From Haematobia irritans (lineage: Eukaryota; Arthropoda; Insecta; Diptera; Muscidae), in contig NC_134398.1 in the NCBI RefSeq assembly GCF_050003625.1, positions 200,750,583 through 200,814,582 on the forward strand: a DNA stretch of 64,000 nt, in the 5' to 3' direction. The position numbers were made by a program, and so were the translations under genes. The notes below the pieces were generated by a model, which did not search any database, was not told where the DNA came from, and saw only the letters and a list, made by a program, of their open reading frames with translations. Position 1 is the first letter of the stretch. The number at the start of each line of letters is the position of its first letter. This document shows positions 47,355 to 56,547 of this stretch, one piece after another.

Positions 47355-48118
47355 CCCTGCCAACATTTTTTGAATTTGGGGACTCTTTTGAGAATCCCCA
47401 CTACGTCGAAAACAATCATATACGACATCAAAAACTCGTCGGAAAAGCGCCGTCACTATTGAGAAGTTGTACCACGCCAAGTTACTACAAAAATGTTTCG
47501 CATGAGTGCAATTATTAGGTGCCTTTATAGATCAATTTAGAACGACGCCAATAAGGGACCCTCCAAACAATCAGAAAAAGTGCATTTTAAGATAGTTGTA
47601 AAAGAATCATTGTGGTCGAGTAAAACACGTTTGTTTAGATATTTATTAATTTGATTAAACATTTACAAATTCTTAAAAATATAACATTTATACCACTATC
47701 ACATTACATTTAACATAATTTTTGGCATTAATGATGATGTTGAGTTACAAGTAGCGAGTTACATGTTGCTGCGTCTATCAACCAGTGTTTTTATTCCATG
47801 GAGGCAGCGTGTCTGTAAAATATCTGAAAAACAATCACTTTATTCCATTTGGAAAATCACCAAATTGTTCACCAATATACCTTTCACAATTTTAAGCGTA
47901 TAATCTATGTTTTCAGAACTTTATTTTCGTTTTTATTTAATTAAAATATAACAAGCTGGTTGCGCTTGGCGTTTCACAAAAAAATGGCTTTTTTAACAGT
48001 AGGGATGGCAAATTACTTGCATGTACTTTTTGATGTACCTTTTCATGATGGTTGAAGTGACATTTACGACTCTGTGGTAACGATGAGGTTGAAATGGAAC
48101 TTTGAAATGCTGGCAGAG
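47355..48118 (-). mobile_element. CCCTGCC-ended MITE, complete inverted copy
   Basis: 764 bp. The plus-strand left end is CCCTGCCAACATTTTTTGAA. The right end, read inward, is CTCTGCCAGCATTTCAAAG, giving imperfect 14-bp inverted ends of the form CCCTGCCARCATTT. It is highly similar, in reverse, to 44774-46293, so a long inverted repeat about 1 kb apart results. No clear target-site duplication. Confidence 0.8.
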
Positions 48119-48391
48119 AATTTTATGCAGCATAAAACCAAATTTATCGGCATTGGTTATTGTAACCAATTGAATGGTTATGGGAATTTCGTTTTGATCC
48201 TGTGAACTTTTTTATGGTTGTGTTGGATATATAATGGGGAAAATAATCAAAACATTGTTCTTGTAACAAAAAATAAGTTACTGACATCATTTCCTCATTG
48301 TAATTATCGAATTGCAACCAACCATTTCTCTGGGTGTAGGTAAAGGAATCTCGAAGTTGGTATTTTTTCCGACGTGATGAATAGATGCCAA

Positions 48392-48667
48392 TTAGGGCTT
48401 TCATTCGGGATTGGTTTTTATAAATCCCTGGATTCGGGATTTCAAATATAGAAATATTCGGGATTTTTAAAATATTCAAAGTAATAACAATCTACAGCGC
48501 CTAATTCAATTTTATTAACAAAAGAATATATGAGTAAATTAAAAATTAAGTACAAATTGCTATCATACCTCTTAACGAACACTTAGTCCAACCCAACAAA
48601 TGAACAAAAGAAAAACAATATATTATGACAAAAATAAATTAAAAAGCGATTTCATATCGCTATCTTA
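48392..48667 (+). mobile_element. hAT-type MITE, left part only
   Basis: It begins TAGGGCTTTCATTCGGGATT and matches the first half of the complete element at 55871-56458, including TTAGTCCAACCCAACAAATG. The right half is replaced by the next element. Confidence 0.75.
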
Positions 48668-48934
48668 TGCGCTTTACAGACTATCTGTTATTCCGGACGT
48701 AATGCCGGTGTTTAAAAAGAATCTTACAGTGTGTCGGATCGATACGACTTGTCGGCGATGACTAAATGTGTTATCGATCCCATAAACATGCAGCAGTATC
48801 GATTATGCCTTCGGACTTAATTTATAATGTGCAATATATATGGGATATGTTCGACAAGACCACTGTCGTCCGGAATAACTGAAAGCGCATTACTCAGCAA
48901 ATTCATATTGATTGGCCACACTGTAAGATTCTTT
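48668..48934. mobile_element. Small inverted-repeat element(s)
   Basis: GCGCTTTACAGACTATCTG and TTATTCCGGACG at 48669-48699 face CGTCCGGAATAACTGAAAGC at about 48868. In addition, a perfect 18-bp inverted repeat joins 48716-48733 with 48917-48934. Two overlapping MITE-like structures are likely. Confidence 0.6.
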
Positions 48935-48938
48935 ACAA

Positions 48939-49373
48939 ACACAGACCAGAGAATGAAGCCCAGAGCGGCCACTAAATTTTTGCCTTCGGCGGCGGCGGCT
49001 TGACGGTTGAGCCGATATAAATTTGTTCACTCGGCGGCGGACAATTATCCATTATAAAATCAATTTGAAGTTAATCGAATGGTAATGAGATTAGTTGTAC
49101 AACCTATCTTACAAACAAGTTTACTTTTCGTTCAAATTTTCTGAGCTAAATTTTTGCTAAATTATTCTAGCAGCTTAAATATAATTGGTTGTGTTCAAAA
49201 TTTTGGAAAAAATACGACAATTATATATAAATTTTTCTGATTTAAATCGACATATTTGATTAATTGGCGGGTAAATTTGAGTCGAGGTGAGTCGACATAT
49301 TCGGCGGCAGCGTCGACTGGCAAAAAATGGTCGGCGGCGACTGAAATCGGCGGCTTCATTCTCTGACACAGAC
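48939..49373. mobile_element. hAT-type MITE with 8-bp duplication ACACAGAC
   Basis: The element at 48947-49365 (419 bp) has 14-bp inverted ends CAGAGAATGAAGCC. It is flanked by perfect ACACAGAC at 48939-48946 and 49366-49373, the 8-bp target duplication typical of hAT transposons. Internally rich in CGGCGGCGG, unusual for this AT-rich region. Confidence 0.88.
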
Positions 49374-49424
49374 ATTCCGTCTGGAAAAACTTATAGTCGG
49401 GTCGGCGCATTATTCTTCCGAGTT

Positions 49425-49590
49425 TGATTTAAAAAATTTAAAAATGTTCAACCGTTGACTTAATTAACGGAACGTTTCTATCGTGCTTAAAAAGTTAATT
49501 GTATAAATTAATTTATTAATTGAAAATTTTACAATACCAATCAACTTTTTAATTGGAAATATTTTGGTGCCATTTTTTCAGTGTAGTTAG
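49425..49590. repeat. TTAATT-rich MITE fragment
   Basis: It shares GAGTTTGATT and AAGTTAATTGTA/ATTAATTTATTAATTG motifs with 28.38-28.55 kb. Confidence 0.5.
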
Positions 49591-49932
49591 TTTCATTTCA
49601 ATGCCAATACAATGTTTGATTTTGCCATTGATTCGTTTGTGGTTATTTGATTAAAATAATTAATTGTAAACATGTTATTTTACTAAACTAATGTCTTTTT
49701 CAATAAGGTTTTGTAGATTTAACAGAAGTGTGTTTATTTTCATTTATATTTCTATAACTTAAACAAAAAAAAAACGCGAAACTAATGTGATTTTTCAAAT
49801 CGAAAATGCATTATCGCACTAAAATTATTCTTTTTAAACGCTTTCAATCGCTTTTTAGGTCAATAACATAATTTATTATGGTTTTAAATTTTTAATAAAT
49901 AATCGCTGCTTTAAATCTTAAGATTTTTCATT

Positions 49933-50587
49933 AAAGGTGAGTATTAAGTTCGAGTTTAGCCGCTAAAATCGCTAAAGTGAAAACTAAATAAGTAAGAATG
50001 CATGAAATTATACATATTTGTTGCACATTTTATTATAACTTGATGGGGAAAAGCCCAAAGCAAATTTTCACAAAGTTTGTATTCCTTAAAATGGATTGTT
50101 AAAGAAAAGTAATCGTGAAAAAATGACGTTTTTAGCGGCTTAACTCGAACTTAATACCCACCTTTAGCCGCTAAAATCGCTAAAGTGAAAACTAAATCAG
50201 TAAGAAAAATGCATGAAATTATACATATTTGTTGCAAATTTTATTATAACTTGATGGGGAAAAGCCCAAAGCAAATTTTCACAAAGTTTGTATTCCTTAA
50301 AATGGATTGTTAAAGAAAAGTAATCGTGAAAAAATGACGTTTTTAGCGGCTAAACTCGAACTTAATACCCACCTTTAGCCGCTAAAATCGCTAAAGTGAA
50401 AACTAAATCAGTAAGAAAAATGCATGAAATTATACATATTTGTTGCAAATTTTATTATAACTTGATGGGGAAAAGCCCAAAGCAAATTTTCACAAAGTTT
50501 GTATTCCTTAAAATGGATTATTAAAGAAAAGTAATCGTGAAAAAATGACGTTTTTAGCAGCTAAACTCGAATTTAATACCCACCTTA
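49933..50587. mobile_element. Tandem MITE: three units sharing their inverted ends
   Basis: Three units of about 211 bp (TTTAGCCGCTAAAATCGC at about 49954, 50162 and 50373). The outer ends are inverted copies, AGGTGAGTATTAAGTTCGAG on the left and GGTGGGTATTAAATTCGAG read inward on the right. Each internal junction also carries this end. TTAA lies at or beside both outer borders, which hints at piggyBac-type mobilisation. Confidence 0.75.
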
Positions 50588-50589
50588 AT

Positions 50590-51204
50590 TGATTAATTGC
50601 ACTTTACTTTATTTACGTAACGGGTACTATACGTTCTCCAATATTTCCCATCCAAAATGATTTATGAGTAACCGTAGTACCGTTATCGCATAAATCAACT
50701 CTTGGCAACTCTGTTCATATGACATTCCCATTAGGTATATTTTTAAACAAAACGATCGTAAATTGGAGTTCGATACAAAACTGCGATGACAAAGTGTTTG
50801 TTAATAATAATAATTGTCAATCATAGGTAAGAAAAGAACAAAGTATATACACAGCTCCATCATCCAGGCAAACCAATTAGTTTCCCCCAAGGCTTAAAAG
50901 AGAGGAGAACGAAAAAATTTATTTCTCTAGAATAAAGTAAATATCCTTCATATTGTCCTGTCAATGAATTGTTTTCCATATGGGCATAAGTAGCTAATAA
51001 TTGAAATTACATACAAATTGGATGTGATTATCATCCGGTTTATGGAAATTCCGTCTAAATTTCACTTGTGTTCATAAAAATACGGATCATGCATTACTCA
51101 TTTTGGTTTTCAGTGGCAATCTAAACTTGTTAAACTTAAAAAGTTGGAGTTAATCGTACACAGATGTTCACACAATTTATAGGTATCGAAATGCATTACT
51201 TTTA
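50590..51204. other. No gene recognised
   Basis: Apparently low-copy AT-rich sequence downstream of SNRNP40. Confidence 0.5.
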
Positions 51205-52370
51205 TTAGTCCTCAATTTCTCCTAAATACAATGTCTTATCGCTAGATGCCGATACAATTAATGGTTCTTTGGAACTAAAATCGACATCATTTACACTGCC
51301 ATTGTGGCCGGGAAGTTTATATAGAATTCTTCTACTCGTTGTATCCCATACATATACATAACGGTCAGCAGAACCGGCTGAAATTTTACTACCATCCGGT
51401 GACCAGGCACAACGCAGTAAATTCTTTTCAAAATTATGTTGATGTCCTTGGAATATTTTGACACATCTCTCACCGGGAACATAAGGGCGAATATCCCAAA
51501 TTCTTAGGGTATTGTCCATAGAATTCGATAGAATGTAGGAGCCATCAGGTGATAGCGATATACCCGTTATGGTATCCGTATGACCTTTGAGTGAATGCAG
51601 TATTTGTTGCTTGCGTATATCCCATACTTTAATTTCATTATCGATGCCACCAGAAATTACTTGTTCCGCCGTATCATTGAATGTAACAGCAGTAACTTGG
51701 TATGGGGCCTCCAAAGTGTGAGTGGATAATTTTTTTCTGGCATCCCATATGCGAACCATACGATCATCTGATCCGGAACACAACATTTGTTGGCCACGTC
51801 GAGTTCCCTGCACGGAATTAACAAAATTTGTGTGGCCTTTCAGGCGACGAGATCTTTGCCCTGTACCAATATCCCATATGGCCAAAGTTTTATCCGTCGA
51901 ACATGTGAATATTTGAGAACCTTCGGTATTGAAGTGGGCTTCCAACACTGCACCTGTGTGACCGGACATTGCCAATATATTCTCGCAATCACCATACACA
52001 TTCCAGACATCTGAAAAAGGGAATTGTTTACCATTTGTTTTTTTTTTACTATGAAATATTCTACTTACAAATTTGCCTATCAAATCCCGAGGACATAAGC
52101 ATTTCTCCATTTGGATGAAATTCTGTGGTGAAAATCTCACCTTGATGACCCTCTAGTAACATAATTGGAGCTTGCAAATTAGATGTTCTTCTTACGCCCT
52201 GCAAACGAGATAAATTTTAGTTAACATTTACTTTTTTTATATATTTCATCCTTATTTCATCTCACCGCTTCCATTAAAGCCTTGTCTCGATTTGTATAGG
52301 CCACCAAATCATGTTTGGATTTCTTTGACTCTTGAGCCAATACTAAACTTGAACTAGGTCTCTTGGACAT
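51205..52370 (-). CDS. SNRNP40: U5 snRNP 40-kDa WD40 protein (three exons)
   Basis: Exons are 52370-52266, 52198-52069 and 52010-51205, with introns of 67 and 58 bp. They encode 346 residues, close to the human 357. The protein is a seven-bladed WD40 propeller that binds the U5 snRNP core in the spliceosome. The basic N-terminus MSKRPSSS is followed by GHQGEIFTTEFHPNGEMLMS and then blades ending in IYVWNV, LAIWDI, VRIWDA, IKVWDI, LRIWDI and VYVWDT, with SSDKTLYLGEIED closing the propeller as in orthologues. An AATAAA overlaps the stop codon (51201-51206). Both neighbours are repeats. Confidence 0.95.
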
Positions 52371-52660
52371 TTTTATTTTTTATCAATTTTATTTAAGCGA
52401 TTTTCAATTCTTATAAAATATAAGCTCTCCGCGTTTATTCCGAGTCGAAAAGAAAACAAATAACATAGTTTGTTGGCATATTATTAAGTAGAACCCGATT
52501 AACAGGGTGATCCTGAAATATTAAAATATAAATAATTTTAGTGTTGCCACATTTGTTAATTAAATGATTTATTGTACAACATACGGACAATATAAAATGG
52601 ATTTCACTATTTTTTTAAATTTATTGTTAATTACCGTTTAAAAAAGAAACTTTTCCTTGA
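52371..52660. promoter_or_regulatory. Presumed promoter region of SNRNP40
   Basis: 290 bp between the start codon and a 29-bp array. AT-rich, with no definite core promoter element. Confidence 0.4.
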
Positions 52661-52663
52661 ATT

Positions 52664-52890
52664 TCAACTTGACAAAATTTTCTATAGAAATAAAATTTTG
52701 CAAAAATTTTCTATAGAAATAAAATTTTGGAAAAAAATTGTTTAATAATAAAATGTTGACAAAATTTTCTATAGAAATAAAATTTCGCCAAATTTCATAT
52801 ACAAATAAAATTCTACAAAAATTTTCTATAGACGTACAATTTTGAAAACATTTTCTATAGAACAAAATTTTTCTATAGAAATTAAATTTT
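52664..52890 (-). repeat. 29-bp array (array 14)
   Basis: About seven degenerate units in minus orientation. It abuts array 15 of opposite orientation, so the two form a head-to-head inverted pair around 52890. Confidence 0.88.
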
Positions 52891-52899
52891 GCAAATTAA

Positions 52900-53937
52900 G
52901 ATTTTATCAAAATTTTATTTCTGTAGAAAGTTTTGTAAGAATTTTTTTCTATAGAAAATTTTTTCAAAATTTTATTTCTATAAACAATTTTATCAAAATT
53001 TAATTTCTACAGAAAAGTTTTACAAAAATGTTATTTCTATAGAATTTTTTTATGTATAGAAAATTTCTATAGAAAATTTTATTTTTATAGAAAATTTTGT
53101 CAAAATTTTCTTTCCATAGAAAATTTCTATAGAAAATTTTGTCAAAATTTAATTTCTATAGAAAAATTTGTCAAAATTTTATTTCTATAGAAAATTTTGT
53201 CAAAAGTTTATTTCTATAGAAAATTTTGTCAAAATTTTATTTCTATAGAAAATTTTGTCAAAATTTATTTCTATCGAAAATTTTGTCAAAATTGTATTTC
53301 TATAGAAAATTTTGTCAATTTCTATTTCTATAAAAAATTTTTCCAAAATTTTATTTCTATAAAAAATTTTGTCAAAATTTGATTTCTACAGAAAATTTTT
53401 ACAAAAATTTTATTTCTATAGAATTTTTTTATGTATAGAAAATTTCTATAGAAAATTTTATTTTTATAGAAAATTTTGTCAAAATTTTATTTCCATAGAA
53501 AATTTTGCCAAAATTTTATTTCTATAGAAAAATTTGTAAAAATTTTATTTCTATAGAAAATTTTGTCAAAAGTTTATTTATATAGAAAATTTTGTCAAAA
53601 TTTTATTTAAAAAAAAAAACTTGTCAAAATTTTATTTTTATAGAAAATTTTGTCAAAAATTTATTTCTATAGAAAATTTTGTCAAAATTTTATTTCTGTA
53701 GAAAATTTTGTCAAAATTTTATTTCTATAGAAAATTTTGTCAAAATTTTATTTCTACAGATAATTTTGTCAAAATTTTAATTCTATAGAAAATTTTGTCA
53801 AAATTTTATTTCTATAGAAAATTTTGTCAAAATTTATTTCTATAGAAAATTTTGTCAAAATTTATTTCTATAGAAAATTTTGTCAAAGTTTTATTTCTAT
53901 AGAAAATTTTGTCAAAATTTAACTTCCATGGAAAATT
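52900..53937 (+). repeat. 29-bp array (array 15)
   Basis: About 35 units in plus orientation. A variant block with ATTTTTTTATGTATAGAAAA occurs at 53044 and again at 53425. The array is followed at 53945-54040 by the conserved TCTACCAAAACATCAAGAAT flank. Confidence 0.92.
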
Positions 53938-54042
53938 TGCGAAATACCTCTTAGTTGGATGGGAATATTTTGCAAAATCTACCAAAACATCAAGAATTCT
54001 ACCAATCTACCAAATAGTAAAAAATCTACCCTTTCTGGTACA

Positions 54043-54290
54043 CACAAAAAAAATTTCTGATTCAATCACGAAATTAATTGATCCAATTAATTTTTTAATT
54101 GAAATGTCTTCAATCACACAAATGATAGTATCAATTAAAAAATTAATTGATCCAATTAAATATTTAATTGATACTATTAATTTGTGTGATTGATTTTTAT
54201 TTCAATTAAAAAATTTGTTGAATCAATTAAATTTTTAATTGAATATTTTTTAAAACTCAAAAAAAATTTTTTCGTGAAATTTTCTTCTGC
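54043..54290. mobile_element. TTAATT-rich MITE, copy 2
   Basis: It starts CACACAAAAAAAATTTCTGA and contains ATTCAATCACGAAATTAATT, matching 28060 onward. TGATAGTATCAATTAAAAAA and its near-complement form a long internal hairpin. Confidence 0.65.
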
Positions 54291-54299
54291 GTAGAATTC

Positions 54300-54880
54300 T
54301 TCTAACTGTGGTAACCGTGTTCCCAATTCATAGGCTCCCAAGATGCTTAAGAATTGAACGATCACCTGGAGAAATTCTGAATCTCAAGTGAAGGTATGGC
54401 ATTTTTAGCATCGAATGGTCGCAATTCAATCGAGCCTGGCAATCAAAGTACATTGAAACGTATCAGAAGTGGACACTCACGGTCGCCTAAATGTTGTCCA
54501 CATTTGGCAGGTCTCCACTTAGGTGGGGTTAATTTTAATGTTTTAAATTGTCCACATTTGAGAGTTGTCCTGTTTTCAGAATGTCGCAGCTTGAGAGGTT
54601 TCATTGTAAATGCGACTTAGTATCAGGAAAGCATCTTGGAAGCTGCATTTCGAACAACGGGATTTCGGGATAATCGAAAACCTCGATTATTCCAAAACCC
54701 CTACCTACGTTAATGACTTCATACTAAAAAAAGTTGTTCTTTCCATCATTTAGACTAAGTAAAAATTACAACACTCGGGAATTTTAGAAAAATATCTGGT
54801 ATATATTCAAGAAATCACTACAAGCTATATACAGTATAATATATTAATTACATAATTATCATCAGAAGTCATGCTTATAT
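54300..54880. other. No gene recognised
   Basis: A 74-codon plus frame at 54396-54620 has no known motif and contains duplicated GTCCACATTTG segments. The right part is the 3' flank of SFT2D3. Confidence 0.45.
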
Positions 54881-54881
54881 T

Positions 54882-55582
54882 CTAAACCGGTAAAGCACTA
54901 GAACTCGATGATGTGCTCATACTACTCTTAAATAAGGAACCAAAGAATTTCATACCCGTCGAACCTCCTGGTACTGTGCCCACTACCATAAATGCCAAAG
55001 CAATCATTTGGGCCAATGCAAATAGGACAGTTAAGGCGGTACTCTGAAGCCATAGGGCACAATACAGTGTGGCAAACATACAGCTGAAATATGTTGATGA
55101 GACCAAAGCTCGCTGTTTGGTAAATAATGTCTTGAAGAAAGCCAAAAATCCCGATAGGAAACAGAAACTCAGAATAAAGAATAAACTGCCAAGAGTATAG
55201 AGCAATGAGAATTTGCGAGTTTTCAATAATAAAACAGGAATGTAGAACAAAGAGATGGTTATACAAAGGGTTCCCATGCCCAGACATGCGACAAACCCAA
55301 CAATGCGTTGTAGGCGTGACTAATTAGAGAGGGGGTATAAGAAGTAGATAAATTTGTTATTCATTTGTTATCTATTTAATGACTCAGTATACCTACCAAT
55401 TTGGGACAGCAACTATCTTGTGTATCCTTAAGCCAACTATTGGCTTCTGGTTCACTGTTTCTATTGAATATTTTACCAAATTTATCGGGCACCTTAAGTT
55501 GTGGCACTTTTACATTGAATTTTTTCTTTTGTTCGCTTTGTAGCAGCAGATATTGGTCCAAATCATCTTTGAGGTTTGCCAT
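54882..55582 (-). CDS. SFT2D3: SFT2-family Golgi vesicle-transport membrane protein (SFT2D3-like)
   Basis: Two exons, 55582-55397 and 55319-54882, with a 77-bp intron, encode 207 residues (human SFT2D3 has 215). The N-terminal 62 residues are hydrophilic. They are followed by SRLQRIVGFVACLGMG and four membrane segments at about 68-94, 99-124, 133-153 and 155-177, then the family signature VPGGSTG and a serine-rich tail. The PGG after the last membrane segment points to the SFT2D3 branch and away from SFT2D1/2. SFT2 proteins act in fusion of endosome-derived vesicles with the Golgi. The start ATG at 55582 has no upstream in-frame alternative that I can see. Confidence 0.9.
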
Positions 55583-55589
55583 TGTGCGT

Positions 55590-55862
55590 GATGGTGGTCA
55601 AAGAGATGCTAGAGCCGGCTTTTGTTATTTATTCTTCAATTTTTTGTTTCTTCCAACTTGGCACGAATTTATGTTTACTGTTTATTGTAATTGTTGAAAT
55701 AGAATCAGCTGATAATGACATTGATTGTGGACATCTGACTAGAGTTGAAGAGAGTAAGATGGCAAGAGGTAAGATTACTCTCTCTCTCTCATTATGATGG
55801 TAGATGTTTTACCATAGATGGCGCTGAATATTGATAGAAGCTACAAAATAACCAACATTAGT
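55590..55862. promoter_or_regulatory. Presumed promoter region of the SFT2D3-like gene
   Basis: About 280 bp of low-copy sequence up to the hAT MITE, with a CTCTCTCTCTC run at about 55780. No core promoter can be assigned with confidence. Confidence 0.35.
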
Positions 55863-56466
55863 ATAGAAACTAGGGCTGTTGTTCGGGATCGATTTTTATA
55901 AATCCCGGGATTCGTGATTTCCAAATATGGAATCCCGGGATTTTCCGGGATATTTTTCGGGATCCCGAAATTTTCGGGATTTTTTAAATATTTAAAGTAA
56001 TAATCTACATCGCCTAAAAAAAGTTGTACATTAAATCAATTTACTTTAATTCAATTTTATTAACAAACGAACATAAGAGTAAATTAAAAATAAAATTTTA
56101 AATGCTATCATGCTTAACTAACACTTAGTCCAACTCAAAAAATGAACAAAAGAAAAACAAAACACTATGACAAAAATAAATTAAAAAGCGATTTCATGTC
56201 GCTATCTTGCACAACAAAAACCTAAATAAATTCTTATTCAATGTGTACTATAAATGTTTATTAACTCGGGTATAAAATCAAGGGGCCGTTTGCACTGAAT
56301 GAAGACTCCAATTTATTAATAAATACTTCTAAAAAGCCACAAATTTAACAAATTGCAATTAGTTTTTCGGGATCCCAAAAAATCCCGGTATTCGGGATTA
56401 ATCCCGTTCCGAAAATCCCAGGATTAGGGGACGGGATTTATCCCGGGTGACAGCCCTAATAGAAAC
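55863..56466. mobile_element. hAT-type MITE with 8-bp duplication ATAGAAAC
   Basis: The element is 55871-56458 (588 bp). It has TAGGGCTGT inverted ends and multiple CGGGATT/AATCCCG subterminal repeats, features of hAT elements, where transposase binds short subterminal motifs. Perfect duplications ATAGAAAC lie at 55863-55870 and 56459-56466. No coding capacity. Confidence 0.93.
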
Positions 56467-56547
56467 ACAACAAAAGCGTCGGTATGAAGCATTTTTTTAA
56501 ATCTTCGTCTTAAATCTACTTTAGCAAAACTTTTGTTCAGCATAGAT

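Noticed and set aside
55401..55797. Plus-strand frames overlapping SFT2D3 exon 1
   Set aside because: Antisense readings of the coding exon and its promoter; the minus strand has a clear family match and splice sites.
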